Shown: piece after piece, positions 8,792 through 17,068 of the stretch
Numbering within the stretch: the first letter of the stretch is position 1
Layout: each line of letters begins with the position of its first letter
Source: Pirellulales bacterium
GTDB lineage: Bacteria > Planctomycetota > Planctomycetia > Pirellulales > DATAWG01
Direction of reading: 5' to 3'
Length of the DNA: 62,490 nucleotides
Assembly (NCBI GenBank): GCA_036267355.1
Contig: DATAWG010000002.1
Location: 1-62,490, forward strand
Position numbers and translations under genes: made by a program
The notes under the pieces: model-generated
Database searches by the model: none
Seen by the model: only the letters and a program-made list of their open reading frames with translations
Told to the model about the DNA's origin: nothing

Positions 8792-9403
8792 TTAGAAGTT
8801 GAATTCCAGGCCGCGGCGGCGCAACTCCGCGATCAATTCCGGCGTCGAGGTGTATTGCACGGCATCGAAGCCCGCTTCGCGCGCGGCGGCGACGTGGCCC
8901 GGCATGTCGTCGCAGAAGAAAATTTCGCGCGCGGGAACTCCGGCCAACTCCGCCGCGGCCCGGTAGATCTTTGGCTCGGGCTTGAGCGCTCCAATCTCGT
9001 AGCTCAACGCCCGCACGGCAAATGCGTGGGGCAAGACGCCGTAGCCGCGGCTGCAAAGAAAATCCCAATGACACGGGCTGGTGTTCGATAGGATTCCGAG
9101 CCGGATGCCGGCATCTTCCAATGCGGCGATGATCGGCAGAATCGAATAGTTGATCTGAAAAATGTCGGACTTGGCAACCAGCAGGGCTTCGTAGTTCGGC
9201 TTCGTGCCGGTGGCGGCACAAAACGCTTCGTAAAACTCGCGGCTGGAGATTTCGCCACGCTCGTAGCGATCGTTGAGCGGCGACTGGAATACCACCGCCT
9301 CGACGCGCGCCGGCTCGAGCCCCGCGACGGCCGCCATCTGCCGGCAGGCCTTTTGGCGGTCGAAAAACGCAACAACGTTGCCCAAATCGAAATAGATGAA
9401 CAT
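8792..9403 (-). CDS. HAD-superfamily hydrolase, YihX-like, 203 aa
   Basis: Motif I reads FDLGNVV near residues 5-11, with nucleophile Asp6. The usual second Asp is Asn, as in the YihX (glucose-1-phosphatase) branch. Motif II is LSNTS near 105. The motif III Lys is in ALKPEPKIY near 140. Motif IV is FCDDMPGHVAAA near 165. The length and helical cap after motif I fit a cytoplasmic HAD-IA phosphatase. The substrate cannot be told from sequence, though a small sugar phosphate is the likely class. The ATG at 9403 gives an N-terminus that begins directly with the first strand. Confidence 0.88.
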   Translation of the reverse strand: MFIYFDLGNVVAFFDRQKACRQMAAVAGLEPARVEAVVFQSPLNDRYERGEISSREFYEAFCAATGTKPNYEALLVAKSDIFQINYSILPIIAALEDAGIRLGILSNTSPCHWDFLCSRGYGVLPHAFAVRALSYEIGALKPEPKIYRAAAELAGVPAREIFFCDDMPGHVAAAREAGFDAVQYTSTPELIAELRRRGLEFNF

Positions 9404-9659
9404 GGGTCGCTAGCGTGGCGATCGATTGCGGTTCGCGGGGGCGTGGATGAATTGAAATTACGTCTGTCGCGGTCGGGTTCGGCCGTGGAAGCCGGGGGCC
9501 TTCATAGGATAGAATGATCCGGCGTCGAGGTAAACCCGGCCGGCCCACGGTTGCTGGTCGGCTTGGCGCGCCCCGGGGCGGACGGCACACGGAAGCGTGC
9601 CTGCTACGTTCCTGACCCCTCACCCCCACCCTCTCCCTCTCCCTCACCCTTCCCCCCGC
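9404..9659. repeat. Half palindrome and CT-rich tract before ilvD
   Basis: A half copy of the GTAGCAGGCACAC palindrome lies at 9579-9610. It is followed by an almost pure pyrimidine tract (CCCCTCACCCCCACCCTCTC and on) to the base before the ilvD ATG. No Shine-Dalgarno sequence is visible. Confidence 0.75.
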
Positions 9660-11339
9660 ATGCCCAATCCATTGAACAAGTATAGTTCGCGCATCACGCA
9701 ATCGAAATCGCAAGGCGGATCGCAGGCGATGCTCTATGCCACCGGCCTCAGCGAGGCCGATATGGCCAAGGCCCAGGTCGGCATCGTCAGCAATTGGTTC
9801 GAGGGCAATCCTTGCAACATGCACCTCGATAAACTCGCAGCCCGGGTGAAAGAAAGCGTCGTGGCGACCGGGCTGGTCGGCATGCGGTTTGGCACGATCG
9901 GCGTCAGCGACGGCATGTCGATGGGCACGGAGGGAATGAGCTACTCGCTCCAATCGCGCGATCTGATCGCCGACTCGATCGAAACCGTCGTCGAAGCCCA
10001 ATGGTACGACGCGCTTGTGGCGCTGCCCGGCTGCGACAAGAACATGCCGGGTTGCCTGATGGCTATGGGCCGGTTGAATCGGCCGGCGTTGATGGTTTAC
10101 GGCGGCACGATTCGGGCGGGCCATCTCAACGGCGCGGCCCTCGATATCGTCTCGGCGTTTCAATGTTATGGCGAATATGTCGCGGGAAAACTCGACGACC
10201 AGCAGCGACAGGAAATCGTGCGGCATGCGTGTCCCGGTGCCGGCGCGTGCGGCGGAATGTATACGGCCAACACGATGGCCACGGCCATCGAAGGCCTCGG
10301 AATGTCGTTGCCGTATAGCTCTTCGACGCCGGCCGAAGATCCGCGAAAAATGCAGGAGTGTTTCGCCGCCGGAGCGGCAATCCGCCGGCTGTTGGAATTA
10401 GACCTCAAACCGCGCGACATCATGACCCGCCGAGCGTTTGAAAACGCGATGGTGCTGGTCATGGCGCTCGGCGGTTCGACGAACGCCGTACTGCATCTGC
10501 TTGCGATGGCGCGCGCCGTCGAGGTGCCGCTCGAATTGGCCGATTTCCAGCGCACCAGCAACCGGGTTCCGTATCTGGCCGATCTGAAGCCGAGCGGGAA
10601 ATATGTGCAAGAGGACCTGCACGGAATCGGCGGCACGCCGGCGGTGATGAAATATCTGCTCGAAAAGGGACTGTTGGAGGGCGATTGCCGCACCGTCACC
10701 GGTCGCACCGTCGCCGAAAATCTCGCCGAAGTGCCGGGCCTTGCCGAAGGACAATCGATCATCCATCCGCTGGAAAAACCGCTCAAGCCGACCGGCCACA
10801 TCCGCATCCTGCACGGCAACCTGGCTCCCGACGGCGCGGTGGCGAAAATCACCGGCAAGGAAGGGGAACGATTCGCCGGGCCGGCCCGCGTGTTCGATTC
10901 CGAGGAAGCGATGCTCGCGGCAGTCGAAAATCATCAGGTCAAGAAAGGCGATGTGGTGGTGATCCGCTTCGAAGGACCGAAAGGGGGACCGGGCATGCCT
11001 GAGATGTTGACCCCCACGTCGGTCTTGATGGGAGCCGGCTTGGGCAAGGATGTCGCACTGCTGACCGACGGCCGATTTTCCGGCGGCTCGCATGGTTTTC
11101 TGGTCGGCCATATCACGCCCGAGGCCCAAGAAGGGGGCCCACTCGGCCTGCTGCGCGACGGCGATCCGATTGTCATCGATTCCGAAAAGAACTCGCTCGC
11201 CGTCGAAATTGACGCCGGCGAATTGGCGGCCCGCCGCGCGGCCTGGAAAGCGCCGCCCTACAAATCGAAGCGCGGCACGCTCTATAAATACATCAAAAAC
11301 GTTCGCAGCGCCTCGGAAGGCTGCGTGACGGACGAGTAG
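9660..11339 (+). CDS. ilvD: Dihydroxy-acid dehydratase, 559 aa
   Basis: Catalyses dehydration of 2,3-dihydroxy-isovalerate and -methylvalerate to the 2-oxo acids, the third step of valine and isoleucine synthesis, and uses an Fe-S cluster. Family hallmarks are visible: [17 protein letters not shown], then [17 protein letters not shown], then [19 protein letters not shown], with Cys residues positioned to bind the cluster. [16 protein letters not shown] and [20 protein letters not shown] follow nearer the C-terminus. Length matches the family (about 557-560). The ATG at 9660 is preceded by a pyrimidine-only tract rather than a ribosome-binding site. No other branched-chain gene is nearby. The next gene on the strand (rRNA methyltransferase) starts 114 nt later. 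Confidence 0.97.
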   Translation: MPNPLNKYSSRITQSKSQGGSQAMLYATGLSEADMAKAQVGIVSNWFEGNPCNMHLDKLAARVKESVVATGLVGMRFGTIGVSDGMSMGTEGMSYSLQSRDLIADSIETVVEAQWYDALVALPGCDKNMPGCLMAMGRLNRPALMVYGGTIRAGHLNGAALDIVSAFQCYGEYVAGKLDDQQRQEIVRHACPGAGACGGMYTANTMATAIEGLGMSLPYSSSTPAEDPRKMQECFAAGAAIRRLLELDLKPRDIMTRRAFENAMVLVMALGGSTNAVLHLLAMARAVEVPLELADFQRTSNRVPYLADLKPSGKYVQEDLHGIGGTPAVMKYLLEKGLLEGDCRTVTGRTVAENLAEVPGLAEGQSIIHPLEKPLKPTGHIRILHGNLAPDGAVAKITGKEGERFAGPARVFDSEEAMLAAVENHQVKKGDVVVIRFEGPKGGPGMPEMLTPTSVLMGAGLGKDVALLTDGRFSGGSHGFLVGHITPEAQEGGPLGLLRDGDPIVIDSEKNSLAVEIDAGELAARRAAWKAPPYKSKRGTLYKYIKNVRSASEGCVTDE

Positions 11340-11341
11340 CA

Positions 11342-11392
11342 GACTGTGAGGCTTGAGGGCCGTGAGGCTTGAGGGCCGTGAGGCTTGACGTT
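11342..11392. repeat. GTGAGGCTTGAGG short tandem repeat
   Basis: Three near-perfect copies of GGCTTGAGGGCCGTGAGGCT between ilvD and the methyltransferase gene. Read on the minus strand it is the CCTCAAGCCTCACAGCC tract that also precedes thpR (13026-13062) and the bPH2 gene (35045-35098). Confidence 0.75.
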
Positions 11393-11453
11393 CGGGGGCA
11401 CGCACGCTCCCATTCGCAGTCGTCACAGCAGCCGTCAACCCATCTCCACATCG

Positions 11454-12251
11454 ATGCCGCGCGAGCTTGTCAATTCGATCGACGACCCGCGATTGGAGGC
11501 GTATCGAAATCTGAAAGACACGAACCGCACGCGCTGGACAGGCCGATTCATCGCCGAAGGGGAAAAGCTTGTCCGGCGACTGTTCGCCAGCGATTTCGCC
11601 ATCGAATCGGTGCTGCTGAGCGATCGGTTCGAACGGCAACTCGGGCGGTGGGTGGCGCCGGAATCGCGGCTGTTCGTCGTGCCCGACGCGCTGGTCGAAT
11701 CGCTCGTGGGGTTCAACTTTCATCGGGGCATCCTGGCTTGCGGACGGCGAAAACCCGCCCCGCGGCTCGACCAGCTCGCTCCACTCGGCGGCCGGACGAC
11801 GCTTGTCGTTTGTCCGAATGTGCAGGATCCAGAGAATCTCGGCGGCATCCTGCGGATCTGTGCGGCATTGGGGGGCGACGCGGTGATCGTAGGCTCGGCG
11901 GCGGCTGACCCATTTTCGCGCCGCGTGTTGCGGGTTTCGATGGGAGCGGCACTGCGCGTGCCCGTGCGTCAATCGACCAATGTTGCCGAGGATTTGCGCG
12001 AGCTTGCCGGGCCGCTGGGCGTGCAGTTGGCGGCGACGGTGCTCGATCCGACGGCCGAGCCGCTTGCCCAGGCAACGCGGCCAGAACGATTTGCTCTGCT
12101 ATTGGGAAGCGAGGGACACGGCCTCTCGGCCGAGTTGGTCGAATTGTGCCAGCGGAAAATCACGATTCCGATGCAAGCCGGAACGGATTCGCTGAATGTC
12201 GCCGTGACCGCGGGAATTTTGCTGCACCACTTTGCCTGCCGCGGCATCTAA
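11454..12251 (+). CDS. SpoU/TrmH-family RNA 2'-O-methyltransferase, 265 aa
   Basis: S-adenosylmethionine-dependent ribose methyltransferase acting on tRNA or rRNA. The N-terminal part (ARLEAYRNLKDTNRT-like, 1-95) is a substrate-binding domain of the L30e-like type. The C-terminal SPOUT knot shows the three motifs: NVQDPENLGGILR (motif 1), LLLGSEGHGLS (motif 2) and IPMQAGTDSLNVAVTAGILL (motif 3). The specific RNA target cannot be assigned. The ATG at 11454 (MPRELVNSIDDPRL) fits the usual family start. The longer frame from 11385 would read into the short tandem repeat. It lies 114 nt after ilvD and shows no clear functional link to it. Confidence 0.92.
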   Translation: MPRELVNSIDDPRLEAYRNLKDTNRTRWTGRFIAEGEKLVRRLFASDFAIESVLLSDRFERQLGRWVAPESRLFVVPDALVESLVGFNFHRGILACGRRKPAPRLDQLAPLGGRTTLVVCPNVQDPENLGGILRICAALGGDAVIVGSAAADPFSRRVLRVSMGAALRVPVRQSTNVAEDLRELAGPLGVQLAATVLDPTAEPLAQATRPERFALLLGSEGHGLSAELVELCQRKITIPMQAGTDSLNVAVTAGILLHHFACRGI

Positions 12252-12429
12252 GAGCGGGGGCAGTGTGAAGGGCCCCGCCAACGTGGCATCGGCCGACAAT
12301 CCGCACGTGTACCACAGACGCCGGGAGTCTACTAAGCGACGCCAAGCGAACCCCCACGTGTGCCACTAGCGAGCGCAGTCGACCAGTGCGAGCCGCCCCA
12401 AGGGGTTCCACCACAACCTTCGCCCCCCA

Positions 12430-13023
12430 TCACCACTTTCGTTCCGGTCGCGGGCCGCCAAGCGGCGCGTGGCCGAGTGGCGTGTGCACGGCGCCGGTGC
12501 GTTCGAGTTGACTCGAAAACACGACGATTTCGTCGACATACATCTCGCCGGCAGAAAAATCGGCGTGGTGTCGCACCAGTTCGGCCAATTCGTCCAAGCC
12601 CATCGAACCGTCGCGGACTCTGCCGAGCGTCAGATGCGGCTTGAATTGCCGTGCTTCGGGGCGAAAACCAAGCTGGGCCAAGTCGCGCTCGAGCGCCGCT
12701 TGCAACTCGATGAGCGCCGCGGCTCCATCGCCGACACCCAGCCAGAGCGTTCGCGGCCGGCCCGACGATGGAAATGCGCCGCAATGCGAGATTTCCAAAT
12801 CGAACGGCGAGAACGGGGCCACTGCTTTTGTCACGCATTCGCAAACGGCCGCGATTTCAGTGTCCGGCACATCGCCCAGGAAGTTCAGCGTCCAGTGCAT
12901 TGTTTCCGTGTCGGCCCAGCGCACCTTGGCCCCGCTCGCCTTCAGGCGCTCGAGCAGCGCGGCGGCGCGATGGCGAATTTCCGACGGTGTTTCAACCGCC
13001 ACGAATGTGCGGAAGACGGACAT
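12430..13023 (-). CDS. thpR: RNA 2',3'-cyclic phosphodiesterase (2H family), 197 aa
   Basis: Member of the 2H phosphoesterase superfamily (LigT/ThpR). Both catalytic HxT motifs are present: His43-Trp-Thr45 in HWTLNFLG and His130-Leu-Thr132 in HLTLGRV. It starts MSVFRTFVAVETP, typical of ThpR, and has family length. The enzyme opens 2',3'-cyclic phosphates on RNA ends. The start at 13023 is preceded on the minus strand only by pyrimidines from a CCTCAAGCCTC repeat, with no Shine-Dalgarno sequence. The PfkB kinase gene lies immediately upstream on the same strand (stop at 13083), so the two may be co-transcribed. Confidence 0.93.
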   Translation of the reverse strand: MSVFRTFVAVETPSEIRHRAAALLERLKASGAKVRWADTETMHWTLNFLGDVPDTEIAAVCECVTKAVAPFSPFDLEISHCGAFPSSGRPRTLWLGVGDGAAALIELQAALERDLAQLGFRPEARQFKPHLTLGRVRDGSMGLDELAELVRHHADFSAGEMYVDEIVVFSSQLERTGAVHTPLGHAPLGGPRPERKW

Positions 13024-13025
13024 GG

Positions 13026-13062
13026 GGAGAAAGGCTGTGAGGCTTGAGGCTTGAGGCTTGAG
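13026..13062. repeat. CCTCAAGCC tract before thpR
   Basis: On the minus strand this reads CCTCAAGCCTCAAGCCTC and so on, followed by ACAGCCTTTCTCCCC directly before the thpR start. It is the same sequence type as 11342-11392 and 35045-35098. Confidence 0.7.
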
Positions 13063-13082
13063 GACGAGGCACAGAGGAGCGC

Positions 13083-13985
13083 TCAAAAGCTCATCATCTG
13101 GTGGTATTGGGTCATGCGGCGATTGATATCGGTTCGCGAAATCTGTTGCAGCCGGTCGAGGCTGAAATCCTCGACCGTAAAGCTGGCGACGACGATGCCG
13201 TAGGCCATGGCCTGCTTGAGGGTTGCCGGATTGAAATTCCCCCGCTCGGTGAGGTATCCCATCATCGCCCCCGCGAAAGTATCGCCGGCCCCGGTCGGAT
13301 CGACGACATCGGGCGTGGGAAACGCGGGCAGCACGTACATATCGTGCTCGCCGAAAAACATCGCTCCGTGCTCCCCCTTCTTGATGATCACGAACTTCGG
13401 CCCCATCTTGCGGACCGCATGCCCGGCCCGGACGAGATTCTCTTCGCCCGCGAGCAGCTTTGCTTCGCTATCGTTGAGCACCAGGCCATTGAGCCGCCGC
13501 ATCACGCGCAGCAATTCGTCGCGCTGAACGTTGATCCACAGATCCATCGTATCGGCGACGACGAGCAGCGGCGCATCGATCTGATCGAGCACTTTGGATT
13601 GAAGTGTCGGAGTGCCATTGGCGAGGAACAGAAATTTTGCCCGCCGCAAATCGGGCGAAAGCACGGGATCGAACGTTTCCAGCACATTCAGATGCACTTC
13701 GAGCGTTTCGCGATCGTTCATGTTCGGCAAATATTTGCCGCGCCAACGAAACGTCTTGCCGCCGGGAATGACTTGCAGGCCGGCCGTGTCGATGCCGCGG
13801 TCGTGGAGAAGCCGGGTGTGCTCGACGGGCCAATCCTCGCCGACCGCGCCGAGCAGCCGCACGTCGGAAAAGAACCGCGCTGCATAAGAGAAAAACACCG
13901 CCGAGCCGCCGAGCACATTGTCACGGCGGCGCGTGGGTGTTTCGACGCTATCGAGCGCCACCGAGCCGACAACCAACAGCGACAT
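13083..13985 (-). CDS. PfkB-family sugar or nucleoside kinase, 300 aa
   Basis: Ribokinase-superfamily kinase. The N-terminal glycine pair lies in NVLGGSAVFFSYAARFF near 23-39. The C-terminal signature DPTGAGDTFAGAMMGYL is near 229-245, with the anion hole GAGD at 232-235 and catalytic base Asp235. NDSEAKLL near 171-178 matches the region that contacts the nucleotide. It phosphorylates a sugar or nucleoside hydroxyl with ATP. The substrate is not deducible, though adenosine- and ribokinase-like members are closest in layout. Start at ATG 13985. It probably heads a two-gene unit with thpR. Confidence 0.92.
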   Translation of the reverse strand: MSLLVVGSVALDSVETPTRRRDNVLGGSAVFFSYAARFFSDVRLLGAVGEDWPVEHTRLLHDRGIDTAGLQVIPGGKTFRWRGKYLPNMNDRETLEVHLNVLETFDPVLSPDLRRAKFLFLANGTPTLQSKVLDQIDAPLLVVADTMDLWINVQRDELLRVMRRLNGLVLNDSEAKLLAGEENLVRAGHAVRKMGPKFVIIKKGEHGAMFFGEHDMYVLPAFPTPDVVDPTGAGDTFAGAMMGYLTERGNFNPATLKQAMAYGIVVASFTVEDFSLDRLQQISRTDINRRMTQYHQMMSF

Positions 13986-14041
13986 GGATTCTTTCCTTCA
14001 AGATCGACGATGATTTGTGCGGCAAGCGGACGTCTTCAATT

Positions 14042-14102
14042 GGTCAGACTTTCCAGCCTGACATTCCTCGGGCTTCGTCAGCCTAGAAAGGCTGACCTAC
14101 GG
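14042..14102. repeat. GGTCAG hairpin repeat, copy 1
   Basis: GGTCAGACTTTCCAGCCTGA pairs imperfectly with TCAGCCTAGAAAGGCTGACC, and is followed by TACGGCAAACCGCACCACTA. Copies with the same flanking tail are at 20047-20108 and 21014-21073, and a half copy is at 44103-44126. It lies in a 233-bp gap between divergent genes. Confidence 0.85.
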
Positions 14103-14218
14103 CAAACCGCACCACTACCCAGCCGTTGCGACGCTTCCGGTTTAACTCGCTCGGATGCTATTATGCACCTTGCTCCGATCTTTTAGTATCCCTGCGGGCG
14201 TAGGAGATCGACAACCGG

Positions 14219-16369
14219 ATGCTGAATTCATGGCAATGCGCGGTTGTTTCCACGGTGCGGGTGGGGATGCTATTTTGCGCCGCCGCGATTCTCGCACTTA
14301 TTCCGACTTGGTCGCTTGCGGACGAATTCGTTCCCGATGATTTTCCGCGGTTCGTCGTGCCGGGCCACGACGGCGAGATGGCGCTGTTGCGCGAGTTGTT
14401 TTGGCACCACTACAAATCGGCCGGCCCGTTGATCCCTGTTTGGGACGCCTGGATGCCGATGAGCACGCTTTGGCCGGTTCGCGGCGATGGAGCCGAGTTG
14501 CAATCGATGCGCGGCCGCTGGGCCGCGGCGCTCGCCGGACGCGTGTTCGACGCCGAGGGCTACGTCAGCAGTCAACAGCACGACGGGCCGGCGCACGCCG
14601 AGGGCTGGCCGTTTCCAACCTGGATGCAGGCCGGCGGAATCGGTTGGCATTTCGCGCCGATCGGCGTGCCGGGCTACGAGGCTCCGCACGCGACATCCGA
14701 CGGCTGGCATCTGACGGGCGCGCATGGCAGCCCGCTTCGCGAAAACGGCTGGCCGATCGAAATCACCGCAGCCGCCGGCGGTAGCGTAACGCTCGAGCCG
14801 CCGCAATTCGCAATCGATGCGCGCATCGCACCCTGGCTCCGGCTCAATTGGTGGGCCACCGGACTGGAAGGCGCGCGGTGTTCCATCGAGTGGACGACGA
14901 GCAAATCGCCTGGCTTCGGCCCCGACCGGCATGTCGAGTTTGCTGTCGCCGAGGGAAACCTCTCGCACCGCGAAACCCGAACGATGATTCCGGTGTACCG
15001 GCTCGCCGGTTGGAACGGCACGATCACGGACTTGCGGATCGGTTTCAAAATGCCGGATTCCAAGAAGCCCTCTGGCCAGCCGTCGCCGCGGATCGTGATC
15101 AAATCGTTTCACACGGCGTGCGACAGCCGGCACAACATCAACGATTCCAACTTCATCCGCGGAGCGCACGACTATTTCATGTGGACGGCCGACGTCGATT
15201 TCCTTCGCAGCCAAATCGGCCGGATTCGCACCGCAATGCGATTCAATACGCACGAATTTCAAACGCGGCAGCGAAAATGTATCTACACGACCTGGCCAGG
15301 CCACGAAGGCCGTAGCGGAGTGCGATATGCCGAGGGGCGCGTCGGGGGCCCGCCGAACATCGTTCGCGGCGAAGGAATCGGCAGCAACTATTGGGACTTG
15401 TTGCCGTTCGGCGGGGAAGACGCGCTGGCGACAATCTATTACTACGATTCGGTTCTCGATCTTGCTGAGCTGGAAGAGCAAATCGCCGCGCACCCGCAAT
15501 GGAAAATCGTGGCAACAGATGCACGCGATGCGCCCTTCGATCCCGCCGACCTGCGTCGCCATGCGAAGGAAGTACGGGATTACGGCACGCAGCGATTCTG
15601 GAATCAATCCACTGGCCGATTCGGCACCGTCGATCTCGACGGCATGATGCACGACTACGGCTTCACGTTCCTGAACAACGAAGCGGTGTACTACAATTTC
15701 GCCACCCGCGAGCAAGCGAAATCGATCCACGCCTGGCTCAGCGGCCGGCGGATCGTCGACGGCGATACCGCCACCGGAGCCGACATCTACCATTGGCGCT
15801 TCGGCCCGCGCAGCACGACCCGGCGAAATCTCGATTATTATTTTTGGGGCTGGAGCAATCCCGCGTCGGTGCCGTGGGGCAACCAGGTTCAAGACGGCGG
15901 AGCGGTGCTCGGTTTCTCGTTCCACGACCTGATGGCCCGACTAAAAACGGCCGGGGCGGACGATGCGGCCGGGCGATTGCGCGAAATTCTCGCTTGGTAC
16001 GCCGATGTCCGATCCGCGGGCGGCTATCGCGAATACTATCGCCATCCGGGGCGGGGAACGTTGCAAGGGGGCAACGTCGCCGGCGGAATTGGGGTCGATC
16101 GGGAATTCTTCGAATCGATCCTCGTGCCGCAGGTGATGCTGTACGGCTTTCTTGGCGTGCGGCCCACCACGAGCGGCTGCGACATCAACCCGCAATTGCC
16201 CCACGACTGGCCCGAGTTGACGATCACGCGGATCCATTTGCACGATCACGTGCTCGATATTCATGCCGCGCCCGGTCGGATCGACATCAGCGACCACACG
16301 CCGGCCGCGGCCCCATTGCAATTCGACATTCCTGCCAGGTGGCGGCTCACGGTTTTGAAGCAGCCCTGA
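14219..16369 (+). CDS. Secreted six-hairpin-glycosidase-like protein, 716 aa
   Basis: A Sec signal peptide (hydrophobic core VGMLFCAAAILALIPTW, ending LADE near residue 35) marks it as exported. The region 40-290 is beta-rich. About 310-660 is helical with conserved aromatic and acidic loops, such as HDYFMWTADVDFL, TTWPGHEGRSG, FTFLNNEAVYYNFATREQA and WGNQVQDGGAVLGFSFHDL. This is the look of an alpha/alpha six-hairpin glycoside hydrolase. A family number cannot be assigned with confidence. The likely role is removal of sugars from polysaccharide. AGGAG lies 12 nt before the ATG at 14219. An internal ATG 16 codons on would also give a full signal peptide. No partner gene is adjacent. Confidence 0.75.
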   Translation: MLNSWQCAVVSTVRVGMLFCAAAILALIPTWSLADEFVPDDFPRFVVPGHDGEMALLRELFWHHYKSAGPLIPVWDAWMPMSTLWPVRGDGAELQSMRGRWAAALAGRVFDAEGYVSSQQHDGPAHAEGWPFPTWMQAGGIGWHFAPIGVPGYEAPHATSDGWHLTGAHGSPLRENGWPIEITAAAGGSVTLEPPQFAIDARIAPWLRLNWWATGLEGARCSIEWTTSKSPGFGPDRHVEFAVAEGNLSHRETRTMIPVYRLAGWNGTITDLRIGFKMPDSKKPSGQPSPRIVIKSFHTACDSRHNINDSNFIRGAHDYFMWTADVDFLRSQIGRIRTAMRFNTHEFQTRQRKCIYTTWPGHEGRSGVRYAEGRVGGPPNIVRGEGIGSNYWDLLPFGGEDALATIYYYDSVLDLAELEEQIAAHPQWKIVATDARDAPFDPADLRRHAKEVRDYGTQRFWNQSTGRFGTVDLDGMMHDYGFTFLNNEAVYYNFATREQAKSIHAWLSGRRIVDGDTATGADIYHWRFGPRSTTRRNLDYYFWGWSNPASVPWGNQVQDGGAVLGFSFHDLMARLKTAGADDAAGRLREILAWYADVRSAGGYREYYRHPGRGTLQGGNVAGGIGVDREFFESILVPQVMLYGFLGVRPTTSGCDINPQLPHDWPELTITRIHLHDHVLDIHAAPGRIDISDHTPAAAPLQFDIPARWRLTVLKQP

Positions 16370-16547
16370 CCGAAGCGAATCCAGCTGACGGCGGATGCCG
16401 CTGCCGCTTTGTCCGATGGGTTCGACACTGCTGGCTTGTACGGCGGACGGCATCCGGCATGCCGGCGCTGCTCTTGCGAAAGCGTTTCAATTGAATACAA
16501 TGCACGTAGCGGGAACGAACACTTGGTTTTTCGGCAAGAGGTGAGCT

Positions 16548-16730
16548 TTGTTGACCGAAAAAGAAGTATCGAAAAGCTGGCGAACGCTGTTCAAGGGCTC
16601 GGAACTTCGCGACGACGACTTCTCGAAAGCCGAAGCGCTGTTGGACGAGTTGCGGGCCGAAAGCCCACTGCGTCATCGCCTTAGCACCGAGTTGGAAGAA
16701 CTGCGAAAAATCGCAATGTCCAACCGTTGA
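16548..16730 (+). CDS. Small hypothetical protein, 60 aa, TTG start
   Basis: Soluble, charged, probably helical protein (about 60 residues, EKEVSKSWRTLFKGSELR then ALLDELRAESPLRHRLSTEL). GAGGTGAG at 16538-16545 sits directly before two adjacent TTG codons at 16548 and 16551. No ATG is available, so TTG initiation is inferred. No domain is recognised. It follows the large secreted protein by 178 bp. Confidence 0.65.
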   Translation: MLTEKEVSKSWRTLFKGSELRDDDFSKAEALLDELRAESPLRHRLSTELEELRKIAMSNR

Positions 16731-16894
16731 GAAAAGAAGGGCCATGGCAGCATGGCCAGTTTCGGCGAGCGGGGGCTCGACCGGTTGTGCAACTGTCGAC
16801 TTTCGACAGATTGCTCAGTGGTGGCAGCGCGCCAACTATATATCTTGGGCTCGATTGAGGCTCCCGGCCACTTCGGCGATCAGGGCATAAGCAT

Positions 16895-16962
16895 CGGCCA
16901 AAAAATAACTTCTCCATCGATCCCACCCCTTGCGGGAAAGAGCGGAAGTTGTTTTTCGGCCG
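16895..16962. repeat. AAATAACTTCTCC palindrome, copy 1
   Basis: CGGCCAAAAAATAACTTCTC at the left and GAAGTTGTTTTTCGGCCG at the right form inverted arms around a GATCCC...GGGAAAG centre. A second copy is at 34413-34507 and a single arm at 39811-39835. The rest of 16731-17068 shows no gene. Confidence 0.75.
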
Positions 16963-17068
16963 AGCCTAAGTGCCTTTGCAGCTCCTTGGAGTTCAACTCC
17001 AGGCTGCCCGCGCGAAGCCCAGCCCCAATCCATTTTGGCGACATGCGATCAATGTCGCACACGGGCAA

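Noticed and set aside
8544-10226. Open frame of 560 codons on the minus strand across the HAD gene and ilvD
   Set aside because: Antisense to ilvD and Arg/Pro/His-rich without motifs. It is a GC-content shadow.
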